Of a stretch of DNA of 13,444 bases, positions 5,679-13,377 are shown one piece after another. The notes under the pieces were generated by a model. The model ran no database searches, was not told the origin of the DNA, and saw nothing but the letters and a program-made list of their open reading frames with translations. Where the stretch lies: positions 1 through 13,444 of the forward strand of contig JAFXRX010000326.1 of assembly GCA_017526045.1 (NCBI GenBank), written 5' to 3'. The translations under genes and the position numbers were made by a program. The first letter of the stretch is position 1, and each line of letters starts with the position of its first letter. This DNA is from Opitutales bacterium (GTDB lineage: Bacteria > Verrucomicrobiota > Verrucomicrobiia > Opitutales > Intestinicryptomonadaceae).

Positions 5679-7019
5679 ATGAAACAAATCTGGAACGATA
5701 TTCACGGCCAATTCCACCCGTTTTCCGCGCTCGACTTTTTGCCGCGCGAAAAAATGCGCACGCTGCAAAGCCAGAGGCTGCGCGAAATTGTCGCGCTCTC
5801 CTACGCGAAAGTCCCCCTTTACAGGGCGCGCATGGACGGGCTTGGCGTAAAGCCCCAAGACATAAAGTCGATTGACGACATCTCAAAGCTTCCGTTCATG
5901 CAAAAGACCGACTTGCGCGACACCTACCCCGACGGGCTTTTCGCTGTCGAAAAAAAGGAGATTGTGCGCCTGCACGCTTCCAGCGGCACGACGGGCAAGC
6001 CGATAGTCGTCGCCTACACCGACGAGGACTTGAAAATTTGGGACTCTTCCATAATCCGCTGCCTTAAAATGTACGGCGTTCAAAGCTCCGACGTCGTCCA
6101 AAACTGCTACGGCTACGGGCTTTTCACGGGCGGCTTGGGGCTGCACTCGGGCGCGCAGGCGCTTGGCTGCACTGTAATCCCCGCTTCGGGCGGCAACACC
6201 GAGCGGCAGCTCATGCTCATGAAGGACTTGGGCACGACTGTTTTTGCGTCAACGCCGAGCTACTTTATGCACCTGATAGAAGAGGGCAAAAAGCGCGGCA
6301 TCGACTTCAAAAAGCTGCCCCTTAGAATAGGCGTATTCGGCGGAGAGCCCTCGTCGGAGGGCATGCGAAAGTTCATCGCCGAAAACACGAACGTAAAGTT
6401 CTGCGATATTTACGGGCTTTCGGAAATCGTCGGCCCGGGCGTCGGCGGCGAGTGCGAGGCGGGCGGCGGCATCCACATTTTGGAGGACAATTTTTATCCG
6501 GAAATCGTCGACCCCGAAACGGGCGAAGTTCTGCCCGACGGGCAGGAGGGCGAGCTTGTCTTGTCGACCCTGACGAAGAGGGCAATGCCCATTTTGCGCT
6601 ACCGCACGCACGACATCACCTCCATAGTTTCCGAGCCCTGCCCATGCGGCAGGACAATGCGCCGCATCTCGAGAATTTCCAAGCGCAGCGACGACATGCT
6701 CATCATCCGCGGCGTCAACGTGTTCCCCTCGCAGATTGAAATCGGCATCGGCCGCGTCGAGGAGGCAACTCCGAATTTCCGCATCATAAGGGAAATGAAA
6801 AACGACATGGAATCCCTTACGGTCGAAGTCGAAATTCAGGATAAATACTACGGCGACAGCATCGCGCAAATCGAGGCAATCCGCAAAAAAATCCAGGCTT
6901 CGATTATGAACATCATTAACATCCGCGTGGAAGTTTCGATAGTAGAGGCGAACGCCATTCCGCGTTCGGAAGGCAAAATCAAGAGAGTGTACGACAACAG
7001 GCCAAAGGAGGCAAAATGA
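5679..7019 (+). CDS. paaK: Phenylacetate-CoA ligase family protein (PaaK-like)
   Basis: A 446-residue acyl-adenylate-forming enzyme of the PaaK family, close to the usual length. It would join phenylacetate or another aryl acetate to CoA using ATP. Visible motifs are the phosphate loop SSGTTGKP (101-108), the YGLSE adenine/substrate-site segment (245-249), YRTHD (308-312), a CPCGRT motif typical of PaaK proteins soon after, and GVNVFPSQIE (345 onward) at the start of the C-terminal lid domain. It lies between iorB (6-base gap) and the ACT gene (ATGA overlap), so it is part of one operon. Ligase and IOR share the product aryl-acetyl-CoA, which suggests they supply it from free acid or consume it. 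The exact acid (phenylacetate, indoleacetate, hydroxyphenylacetate) cannot be read from the sequence. Confidence 0.93.
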   Translation: MKQIWNDIHGQFHPFSALDFLPREKMRTLQSQRLREIVALSYAKVPLYRARMDGLGVKPQDIKSIDDISKLPFMQKTDLRDTYPDGLFAVEKKEIVRLHASSGTTGKPIVVAYTDEDLKIWDSSIIRCLKMYGVQSSDVVQNCYGYGLFTGGLGLHSGAQALGCTVIPASGGNTERQLMLMKDLGTTVFASTPSYFMHLIEEGKKRGIDFKKLPLRIGVFGGEPSSEGMRKFIAENTNVKFCDIYGLSEIVGPGVGGECEAGGGIHILEDNFYPEIVDPETGEVLPDGQEGELVLSTLTKRAMPILRYRTHDITSIVSEPCPCGRTMRRISRISKRSDDMLIIRGVNVFPSQIEIGIGRVEEATPNFRIIREMKNDMESLTVEVEIQDKYYGDSIAQIEAIRKKIQASIMNIINIRVEVSIVEANAIPRSEGKIKRVYDNRPKEAK

Positions 7020-7402
7020 GAATAACGCAAATATCCGTATTTTTATCGAATTCGCTGGGCAGGCTCGAAAGCGTATGCAAGACGCTCGCCGACGCCGCCG
7101 TGAACATCAACACCATAACAATCCTCGAAAGCGGAGACTACGGCATTGTGCGAATGATTGTCGACAAGCCGTCCCAAGCGCGCGAGGCGTTGCAGGCGGC
7201 GGGCTTTTCGTGCAAGGAAGTCGAAGTTTTGGCAGTCGAAGTCGCCGACGAGCCCGGCGCGCTTTACAAGCTGCTTGAAAAGACAAAAAACGCGGGCGTC
7301 AACCTCGAATACATGTACGCCATGACAAAGCCCTCGGGGCAAAACCCGCTCATGATTATGTCTTTTAAGGACATCGCCCTTGCGGAAAAAATTCTGGGCT
7401 GA
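7016..7402 (+). CDS. Tandem ACT-domain protein
   Basis: A 128-residue protein that appears to be two ACT folds in a row. The first (about 1-65) contains ISVFLSNSLGRLESVCKTLADAAVNINTI. The second (about 68-128) contains VEVADEPGALYKLLEKTKNAGVNLEYMY. The turn motifs NSLGRL and EPGALY occupy the usual ligand-binding position of ACT domains, which commonly bind amino acids. Standing alone without a catalytic domain, it is probably a sensor or allosteric partner. The ATG overlaps the paaK stop (ATGA) and follows a strong AGGAGG ribosome site, unusual in this window. Its place in the operon suggests it senses an aromatic amino acid or related metabolite and acts on the ligase or IOR; this is inference. 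Confidence 0.88.
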   Translation: MRITQISVFLSNSLGRLESVCKTLADAAVNINTITILESGDYGIVRMIVDKPSQAREALQAAGFSCKEVEVLAVEVADEPGALYKLLEKTKNAGVNLEYMYAMTKPSGQNPLMIMSFKDIALAEKILG

Positions 7403-7408
7403 AACTAT

Positions 7409-7798
7409 ATGCCTAAAATAAACACCGACAACGACAGGCTCGCGCGCACGCTGAAATTCATAAAGCGCGAGCAGCGCCAAGATTTCGCCGAAGTCGAGGC
7501 GTTTGTAGAGGACGATTTTTTAAACGGCATCGACCTCGCCCACGGCGGATTTTTGTTTTCGCTGTGCGACTACACTTTGGCGCTTGCGGCGAACACCCCC
7601 GAGCGCATGGCGATAAGCTCAAGCGGGGCAATCGAGTTTGTAAACCCCGTGCCGCCGCGCAGCAAGCTCATAGCGCAGTGCAGCCTCCTTTGCGGCGCAA
7701 AAAAGAGCGGCTACTACGAAACGCGCGTCTACAACGAGGCAAAAGACACGATTTTTTGCGTGTTCCACAGCCGCGCAATCTATAAGCCCATCGCTTAG
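7409..7798 (+). CDS. Hotdog-fold thioesterase (PaaI-like)
   Basis: A 129-residue hotdog-fold acyl-CoA thioesterase. The signature NGIDLAHGGFLFSLCDYTLALAANT near residues 39-63 holds the conserved HGG and the acidic residue (Asp54) of the central helix found in PaaI-type enzymes. SSSGAIEFVNPVPPRSKLIA follows as the second typical strand pair. PaaI proteins hydrolyse phenylacetyl-CoA and related thioesters, removing stalled intermediates and releasing CoA. It is the last gene of the ior-paaK operon, starting 6 bases after the ACT gene, with no clear Shine-Dalgarno sequence. Its TAG overlaps the stop of the convergent protease gene (TTAG at 7795-7798), so no room is left for a separate terminator between them. 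Confidence 0.9.
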   Translation: MPKINTDNDRLARTLKFIKREQRQDFAEVEAFVEDDFLNGIDLAHGGFLFSLCDYTLALAANTPERMAISSSGAIEFVNPVPPRSKLIAQCSLLCGAKKSGYYETRVYNEAKDTIFCVFHSRAIYKPIA

Positions 7799-8781
7799 TT
7801 TTTCCTGCGAAGAATTAAAAAAGCCGCCGCGAAAATGCCAAGCAAAAGCGCGATATTTGAAGGCTCCGGGACGGAAATAATCGCTTGGATGTCGGGGATG
7901 TAGTCGCTCAAATTTACCGAGAGCGTGTAGGATTTTGCAAGAACGCCCGAATAGTCTATTCCGGTCGGAGTTCCGCTTGGCGAAAAGTTCAGGGCGATGT
8001 TTTCGTACGAATTGAAATCGACGCCGTAAGCCGAGGGCGCGACGCCCGCCATAATTCCCGCCAAATAAAACGTGCCTTGTGCGTCTTCGTAAAAAAGCCC
8101 GCCGCCCGAGTCGCCGATTAACGCCTGCGCCGAGCCCTCCACTGCGTATTCTGGAATTGTGATAATTTGCCCGACGCCGTTTTCGTCGGCAGTGTGGGCG
8201 AATACAGACGCCTCGCCCGAGCGCATTGTTCCGACCGCGCCGTCGCCTGCAACATGGGCGTCGTCGAGCCTGCTTGCGGGGCTTCTGCCATAGCCCGCCC
8301 CGACGAGCGTCAAGTAGGTGCCTTTTGTGCAAGTGGGAGTATAGGTTTTTACGCCGCCGGGATACGTAGTTTTGTAGCCGAACTTTGCCGATGAAATCGA
8401 AGAGTAAATGTCCGCCGAAAGATTTGCCGCCGCAAGATATTCAAGATTGGAGACGTCCGCGCAGTAAAAGAGGGTCAAGTCCGCGCCGTAGTTTTCGTAA
8501 AGCGAATTGTTTACGGCTGAAATTTTTGCGGACGCGCCGTTTTGATAAATGTTCATGTTTTCGGCGGCTCCGACATGGTTTGCGGTTATAAACCAGCCGC
8601 CGCCAAGATACACAGCCGAGGCGCTGTTGCAAGAAACCACGCTTAGCTCCGCGGCAGTCGCGGAGCCGTCATAGAGGATTTTGGCATCGTCGTTGCTTTC
8701 CCCGTAAGTTATTATGGCGCGCGCATTGCCCGCAGCCAAAAACGCGCAGGCAATCTGCAAAAAGAAGTGCAGCTTTTTCAT
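7795..8781 (-). CDS. Secreted trypsin-like serine protease with PEP-CTERM anchor
   Basis: The protein has 328 residues. Residues 1-22 form a signal peptide ending in Ala-Arg-Ala; the mature chain would begin IITYGES, reminiscent of the N-terminus of trypsin-type enzymes. A chymotrypsin-fold triad can be read: His69 in WFITANH, Asp101 in ADLTLFY, and Ser225 in GDSGGG. The C-terminus is a PEP-CTERM signal: VPEPSNIALLLG at 304-315, a hydrophobic helix, and a final Arg-Arg-Lys. PEP-CTERM proteins are processed by an exosortase and sent to the surface or matrix. It is probably an extracellular or envelope protease; substrate unknown. It stands alone on the minus strand between the ior operon and the nuclease-like gene. 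The ATG has no ribosome site but is preceded by a near-palindrome of A and T runs. Confidence 0.9.
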   Translation of the reverse strand: MKKLHFFLQIACAFLAAGNARAIITYGESNDDAKILYDGSATAAELSVVSCNSASAVYLGGGWFITANHVGAAENMNIYQNGASAKISAVNNSLYENYGADLTLFYCADVSNLEYLAAANLSADIYSSISSAKFGYKTTYPGGVKTYTPTCTKGTYLTLVGAGYGRSPASRLDDAHVAGDGAVGTMRSGEASVFAHTADENGVGQIITIPEYAVEGSAQALIGDSGGGLFYEDAQGTFYLAGIMAGVAPSAYGVDFNSYENIALNFSPSGTPTGIDYSGVLAKSYTLSVNLSDYIPDIQAIISVPEPSNIALLLGIFAAAFLILRRKN

Positions 8782-8783
8782 GG

Positions 8784-8798
8784 CAAAAATTTTTTGCG
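8784..8798. repeat. Short palindrome before the protease start
   Basis: GCAAAAA and TTTTTGC pair around a single base, only a few bases upstream of the minus-strand ATG at 8781. It lies where a ribosome site would be. Similar A/T-run sequences are common in the gaps of this window, so it may have no function. Confidence 0.3.
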
Positions 8799-8980
8799 GA
8801 TTTAAAAAAATATCAAGCCGAATTTTGCCAAGCCCTGGCGCGTAAATTTATTTTTGCGCGCGCTTAAGCGGGATTTTATATAAAGTTTTTTAATTTGCCC
8901 TTGACTTCGCGCAAAGTTTTTTGCTCCTTTCACAGTCGCCGCCCCCGCCCGGCAAAATTTTTAAACAAAAAGGAATAAAA

Positions 8981-9706
8981 ATGAAAAACGAAGAATATAA
9001 AAAGAAGATAGAGGATTTTTTTAAAAACAAGGAAGAATTTTGGACGCTCTATAAGAAAGATTTCATCAATTATAAAACCCAGAATTTGCAGGAACATTAC
9101 GCTGAATACATGCTTAAAAACAATATTTTGGAAAAATTTAAGGGGATAAAGTTAGGGCAAAGGGAAGATAAACCATATTTATTGAATCATTCAAAATGTA
9201 AATATAATAAATATTCCACGCGTGAAAAAGATACCTGCAAAAAAATGGTATTAAAACGCGAAAAACTAGAAATGCCCGAGATAAGAAAAGAATTGGGCGA
9301 GCCGTTTGATTTTCAAGTTCCGCTGAAAAATAAACAAAAAGAAAAATATGGCGAAATTGATCTTCTGACATATCGCAAGGAAGAGAAGTGTATTTATATG
9401 GTCGAAGCAAAGAGCGTTCGCTCAACCGAAACTGCGCTTAGGGCAATTTTGGAAATAGCCACATATTATTCCTTGCTTGGCAAAGAGGGCAGGAAGAAAA
9501 TCAAGAAAGAATTTAATGAAAATAAAAAGCGTTACAATTTAGAAAAATATCCAGACGCGGAAGAAATAAAAAAAGCCGTCTTGTTTTTTGAAGGCACAAC
9601 GCCTGCAAAGGACATCAAAAATATTAGTGAAGTAAAAACCCTCGCAAAAGAATTGGATATTAAAGTCGTTGTTGAAGATGGGGAAGAATTCATGCCGAAC
9701 TCTTAA
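8981..9706 (+). CDS. PD-(D/E)XK nuclease-like protein, AT-rich
   Basis: A 241-residue, lysine- and glutamate-rich protein. A PD-(D/E)XK nuclease core is visible: GEIDLL with Asp127, a strand, then Val-Glu142-Ala-Lys144, and a helix (STETALRAILEIATYYSLLG) typical of the segment after the catalytic lysine. Members of this fold cut DNA or RNA in restriction, repair and defence. The N-terminal ~110 residues are helical and charged and not recognised; they include Cys73 and Cys86. The start at 8981 is chosen because AGGA lies 7 bases upstream; a TTG at 8921 in frame would only add a proline-rich stretch. Base composition is much more AT-rich than the ior operon and protease gene, suggesting acquisition. 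Its stop overlaps the stop of the convergent metallo-hydrolase gene. Confidence 0.75.
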   Translation: MKNEEYKKKIEDFFKNKEEFWTLYKKDFINYKTQNLQEHYAEYMLKNNILEKFKGIKLGQREDKPYLLNHSKCKYNKYSTREKDTCKKMVLKREKLEMPEIRKELGEPFDFQVPLKNKQKEKYGEIDLLTYRKEEKCIYMVEAKSVRSTETALRAILEIATYYSLLGKEGRKKIKKEFNENKKRYNLEKYPDAEEIKKAVLFFEGTTPAKDIKNISEVKTLAKELDIKVVVEDGEEFMPNS

Positions 9707-10944
9707 ACGTTTATAATTTTTTCTCCGACAATCGCGTCGGGATATTTTTCCCTGAATTTTTCGGGGGCGTTTGTGTGGAATGGTATCAGCTTTTTGGGCG
9801 AAACAGCGCCTATAAAATCGAACAAGCCATTCTGCGCAATATGCCCGCTTGCGTGGATTTTCCAAAACGGGTTGCGACTGCTTAGCGCGGCGTAGCGGCG
9901 TTTTTTGTCGAACTTTTCATCCATGTAGCCTTCCCACATCGAATAAATTATATTGGCTTGGGGCATGCCGCATTTTTGCATAATCGCCTCGATTGGGTTT
10001 GCCTTAATCAAATATTTGTTCGGGCAGGCGGCAATCTCTTCAAGCGATATTGAAATCCCGCGCGAATAGACATTCTTTCTGAAATCGCTTGCGCCGAGAG
10101 TTTCAAACGACGCCTCGAGCGCGCGCCGCTGGCTTGCGAAAATTTCGCCCTTTGACAAAACGCGCACGCCCCGCCAGGTCATTTGCGGAACCCTCGCGCC
10201 GAGGCTGCCCATCTGCAAAAGGACAAGGGCAGTGTAAATGTCGCAAACAAAAACGCGGCGTGCTCTTTTGCACGCCTTGAAAATGCTCACAATTCTGTCG
10301 ACGTTTATGCCCGAGCAAACCGCAAACGCGGGCAGATTTTCATAAGCACTCAGAGCCTCCGCAATTTTTTCTTCGACTTCGAATTCCGTTTCGATTGCGG
10401 AGCCATTGCCTTCTATGCGCGTCCCCTCGACAATGAGGGCGTCGGGATTTTTTGCGTTTTTTACAAGGAACTTTAACGCGTTTTTCTTGCGTCCCGACGA
10501 GCGGAAATCGCCCGTGTACAAAATTTTCTTGCCGCCCGACTCGATTGCGAAGGCGCACGAGCCCGGCACGCTGTGGTCGGTAGCAAAAGGCGTTATTAAA
10601 ATGTCTTTTACGCGGATTTTTTCGCCGCTTTTAAACACTGAAAACGGGATTTGCCCGCCGCCGAATTTCGGGTTGAAGGCGGAGGCTGTTTTGATGATTT
10701 TCGCCGTAATTTCCCCGCAGTAAATGGGGATATTTTTTCGCACTCCGCAGGCGAGCCCGAAATGGTCGGGGTGGGCGTGGCTGATAAAAACCGCGTCGGC
10801 AAAATCCGCGCTTTGCGGCAGCCGAGCCTTTTCGCCCTCCAGCTCCGAGCCCGCCTCGACCATAATTCGCGCGCCGCCGCCACTTTGTATTTCGAGGCAC
10901 GAGGCTCCGATTTCAGAGCCGCCCCTGTGTATTATGATTTTCAT
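9703..10944 (-). CDS. RNase J-like metallo-beta-lactamase / beta-CASP hydrolase
   Basis: A 413-residue zinc-dependent hydrolase resembling RNase J and other beta-CASP nucleases. The metal motifs are clear: HAHPDH (56-61), His124 in ATDHSVPGS, and Asp146 in YTGDFRSSG. The beta-CASP insert occupies about 170-350. The C-terminal motifs HASGH (364-368) and PFHTN (His390) match the positions of RNase J motifs B and C. RNase J itself is about 550 residues and has a further C-terminal domain, which is absent here, so this is a shorter relative. It probably cleaves RNA, possibly DNA, in the cytoplasm. It lies 22 bases downstream of the tandem AAA+ gene on the same strand and is probably co-transcribed. 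No ribosome site precedes the ATG. The stop overlaps that of the convergent nuclease-like gene. Confidence 0.87.
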   Translation of the reverse strand: MKIIIHRGGSEIGASCLEIQSGGGARIMVEAGSELEGEKARLPQSADFADAVFISHAHPDHFGLACGVRKNIPIYCGEITAKIIKTASAFNPKFGGGQIPFSVFKSGEKIRVKDILITPFATDHSVPGSCAFAIESGGKKILYTGDFRSSGRKKNALKFLVKNAKNPDALIVEGTRIEGNGSAIETEFEVEEKIAEALSAYENLPAFAVCSGINVDRIVSIFKACKRARRVFVCDIYTALVLLQMGSLGARVPQMTWRGVRVLSKGEIFASQRRALEASFETLGASDFRKNVYSRGISISLEEIAACPNKYLIKANPIEAIMQKCGMPQANIIYSMWEGYMDEKFDKKRRYAALSSRNPFWKIHASGHIAQNGLFDFIGAVSPKKLIPFHTNAPEKFREKYPDAIVGEKIINV

Positions 10945-10966
10945 GGAAAATTTTTGCCCGCGCGTT

Positions 10967-13090
10967 TTAGCAAAAGCCGATGCGCCCCGAAGGCTGCGCG
11001 GCTTCCTTTTTGTAGCTTAGCTCGGTTTTCAGCGCGTCGATTAAAAGCCCGCTTGGGCGGTTTTTGATAAAGCGCGTCTTTTGCCACGCCGCCTTGAAGT
11101 CGCCGGGGCAGAGGCCTTCGAGGTCGAGCAGGGCGTCCTTGATTTTTTTGTTCGGGCTTTTGCCGCCCAAAAAATATTTCGAGTAGAGCTTGAACCTGCC
11201 CTCGGGCGTCGGCGGAGAAAACTTTATTTTCCAGTCGAAGCGGCGCATCGCGGCGGAGTCCATGCTGTCGGCGAGGTTTGTGGTGCAGATTAGCACGCCG
11301 CCGAACGTTTCCATTTGCGCGAGAATTTCGTTGGTCTGCGAAATCTCCCAGCTGTGGCGCGCGTCGCGGCGGTCGTAGAAGAGCGAGTCCGCCTCGTCTA
11401 TCATCAGGGCCAAATTGTCCCTCTCGGCTTCGAGGAACATTTTTTGGATGTTCTTTTCGGTTGCGCCGACGTAGCAGCTGGAAATTTCGCTCATCCTTTT
11501 TACGGAAAGCTCCATGCCCAGGCTTTCGGCGACAAACCTGCCAAGCTGCGTTTTGCCCGCGCCCGGAGCACCCGAAAACAAAAAGCTCATCGGGATTTTC
11601 GCGCCGCCTGAAACGGCGGATTTGTAGCTTTCAAGCGTCTGCTTCAGCATATTCATCGGGAAGTCGATATTGAGAATTTCGGGGTCGAAGCGCGAATCGA
11701 TTTCGGTTTTTTTCGCGCCGGATTTTTTGCCCGACAAAAGCTCGTAGTGCGCCCTCGCGATTTTTTCGATGTTCGAGGAAAGCTCCTCGCCGCTTTCGGA
11801 AATTTCCGCGGACTTGTCGAGCACGAGCGCGATTCCCGCGGCGGAGAGGCCGTATTGCTTTGCGAGCTTTTTCATGCGGGGGGCGACGTCGCTTTTTATG
11901 TTGTTTTTTTCGATTGAATTTTTAATGAGAAGCTCCTTTTGCGCGTCGGAAATCCCGTCGAAGCGCAAAGAGTAGGCGAAGCGCCTGCGCGTCGATTCGG
12001 CGATGCCCGCAATGCTGTTTGTAATCCAGAGCGAGCAGCCCTCGGCGGCGTCCATAAGAATGTTCACCGCGCCCTTGCGCTCGTTGCCGCTGCGCGAGAA
12101 GATAGAAATCGATTCGGTTTCGAGGAAGTCGTCAGCCTCGTCAATCACGGCAATCGAGCCGCTGCGGCTTGCCGCGTAAATGGCTGCCTTTATGTTCGTC
12201 GCGGAAAGCGACGCGTTTGTGTTGTTGCGCAGCGGAACGTAGATGTCCTTGCCGAGTTCGCGGGCGAGAGCCTTTGCAAACTCGGTTTTGCCGCAGCCCG
12301 GCTCGCCGTAAAAAAGAATGTGCCGCGGCTTTTTGGACGCCATCATTTTCATAATCAGCGAGACGTCTCCCGCGGGGACGGGGAAGGTGGAAAGGGCGAA
12401 CGAGCTTTCGTATTTTAGCCTCTGGCTGAATTTTTCCGCGACGCTTGTGCCGTCGAAATCCTTGATGAATTCGCTTATCTCGTCGGCGAGCTTAGGCAAA
12501 TCCCTGCGCCCCCTTTCTGTTACCTTTTTTTCGCGCAGATTTTTGAACGCTTTTTCGACCTTGGCTTTGTCCGACTTTATGGCGGCTGCGATGAATTCGA
12601 AGATTTTTGACTGCGACGCGTTCCCGCAGACTTCGCAGCAGAGGGAAGAGAATTCGCAAGTTTCGTCCCACGAGTAAAGGAAGGCGATTACGCGCTTTTC
12701 CGCCTCGCCGAGATCGAAGAACTCCGCGATTTTTTCGAGCTCGGCGCACGACGCCCCGTCGGAGAAGGCGAGGTCTTTTGGGTTGAAGCTCGAAATTATC
12801 CTGGCGCATATATTTTTTAGGATTTTTGTGCTGTGCGGGAATTCGCTGCGGGCGATTGCGCGGCAAACGTCGTCGGTGTCGTCGGCGTCCCTGATGCGCG
12901 ATAGAGCCTCGGCGGCTTTTTCGCAGCTTGCGATTTTTGATATTTCCTCGTCTGCGGCTTTTTTAAGCTCGCCGAATTTCGCCTGTTCGAAAAGGGCGTT
13001 CGCGAATTTTTCGCTGCCCGCATAGCGGTCGAAGAGGTTGACCAGCGCGGAGGAGACGACGTTTTTTACTGAAAATTCTACGCATGCCAT
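10967..13090 (-). CDS. Tandem AAA+ ATPase
   Basis: A 707-residue protein with an N-terminal helical region (about 1-230) and two AAA+ modules. Module 1 has Walker A GEPGCGKT (262-269), Walker B VIDEAD (315-320), a sensor-1 ITN near 356-358 and candidate arginine fingers at STRRR (366-370). Module 2 has Walker A GAPGAGKT (507-514), Walker B MIDEAD (563-568), TTN (603-605) and RRF (616-618). Both modules look catalytically intact. The layout recalls Cdc48/ClpB-type ring machines, but no protease domain, Clp-type N-domain or transmembrane segment is visible, so it would act as a remodelling or unfolding factor in the cytoplasm. The N-terminal region is not recognised and includes a Cys-rich spot (CCEVC, 151-155). 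It is followed after 22 bases by the beta-CASP hydrolase gene. Only a weak ribosome site (GAAAG) precedes the ATG; the leader can fold (see 13091-13176). Confidence 0.9.
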   Translation of the reverse strand: MACVEFSVKNVVSSALVNLFDRYAGSEKFANALFEQAKFGELKKAADEEISKIASCEKAAEALSRIRDADDTDDVCRAIARSEFPHSTKILKNICARIISSFNPKDLAFSDGASCAELEKIAEFFDLGEAEKRVIAFLYSWDETCEFSSLCCEVCGNASQSKIFEFIAAAIKSDKAKVEKAFKNLREKKVTERGRRDLPKLADEISEFIKDFDGTSVAEKFSQRLKYESSFALSTFPVPAGDVSLIMKMMASKKPRHILFYGEPGCGKTEFAKALARELGKDIYVPLRNNTNASLSATNIKAAIYAASRSGSIAVIDEADDFLETESISIFSRSGNERKGAVNILMDAAEGCSLWITNSIAGIAESTRRRFAYSLRFDGISDAQKELLIKNSIEKNNIKSDVAPRMKKLAKQYGLSAAGIALVLDKSAEISESGEELSSNIEKIARAHYELLSGKKSGAKKTEIDSRFDPEILNIDFPMNMLKQTLESYKSAVSGGAKIPMSFLFSGAPGAGKTQLGRFVAESLGMELSVKRMSEISSCYVGATEKNIQKMFLEAERDNLALMIDEADSLFYDRRDARHSWEISQTNEILAQMETFGGVLICTTNLADSMDSAAMRRFDWKIKFSPPTPEGRFKLYSKYFLGGKSPNKKIKDALLDLEGLCPGDFKAAWQKTRFIKNRPSGLLIDALKTELSYKKEAAQPSGRIGFC

Positions 13091-13176
13091 AATTATTCTT
13101 TCGTTAATCTTTTGGGAAAAATCTCTCCGCGGCTTGAAAAATTTTTTTGCCCCGCGGATTTAACGGAAGAATTATT
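13091..13176 (-). promoter_or_regulatory. Structured leader of the AAA+ gene (nested hairpin)
   Basis: Read on the minus strand, bases 13176-13158 can pair with 13109-13091, giving about 17 pairs with two mismatches and one bulged base. Inside this, CCGCGG at 13152-13157 can pair with CCGCGG at 13127-13132. The right arm ends directly at the ATG and includes the only purine-rich ribosome-site candidate. The folded leader could therefore hide the start. The pairing is visible; control of translation is inferred. Confidence 0.4.
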
Positions 13177-13177
13177 G

Positions 13178-13345
13178 CAAACCGCCGCGACAAAATACGT
13201 CGCCCTCAATTAAAAAAATTTCGGCTGCCGCCGCCGAGCTTCAATCCATTGGGCTCATCCCCTTTATGAAGCTTGCATTTAGTTTAAATTCCCCCCGCCT
13301 GCGCCCGCTGCTCCGCCCCCGCGCCCCCTCGGCGTCGAACTTGTT
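13178..13345. other. Intergenic region without recognised gene
   Basis: This stretch between the AAA+ leader and the tRNA-like fragment shows no convincing reading frame or RNA gene. It has a pyrimidine-rich, C-rich segment at about 13290-13332. It ends with GAACTTGT (13337-13344), which pairs with ACAAGTTC (13348-13355) of the tRNA-like fragment. No promoter was identified. Confidence 0.4.
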
Positions 13346-13377
13346 TCACAAGTTCTCGTCTTGTCCCGCGGGCACCA
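13346..13377 (+). repeat. Inverted copy of a tRNA 3' end
   Basis: This 32-base stretch matches the 3' end of the tRNA at 13415-13444 but on the opposite strand. Both begin TCACAAGTTC, share GTCTTGT and CCGC, and end ACCA. The differences are two bases in the T-loop, one base after the T-stem, and the acceptor end, where a two-base insertion occurs. The T-loop no longer fits the tRNA consensus. GCCCGC at 13303-13308 could pair with the fragment's GCGGGC, giving a 75-base tRNA-sized unit, but no D-arm or anticodon arm is seen. It is probably a tRNA remnant. Confidence 0.55.

Noticed and set aside
8921..8980. TTG start extending the nuclease-like gene by 20 codons
   Set aside because: The extension is proline-rich and unlike the Lys-rich protein; ATG 8981 has AGGA at the right distance.
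13303..13377. Complete tRNA on the plus strand
   Set aside because: The 75-base length and a 6-bp acceptor match are suggestive, but D-arm, anticodon arm and a canonical T-loop are missing, so only a tRNA-like 3' fragment is reported.
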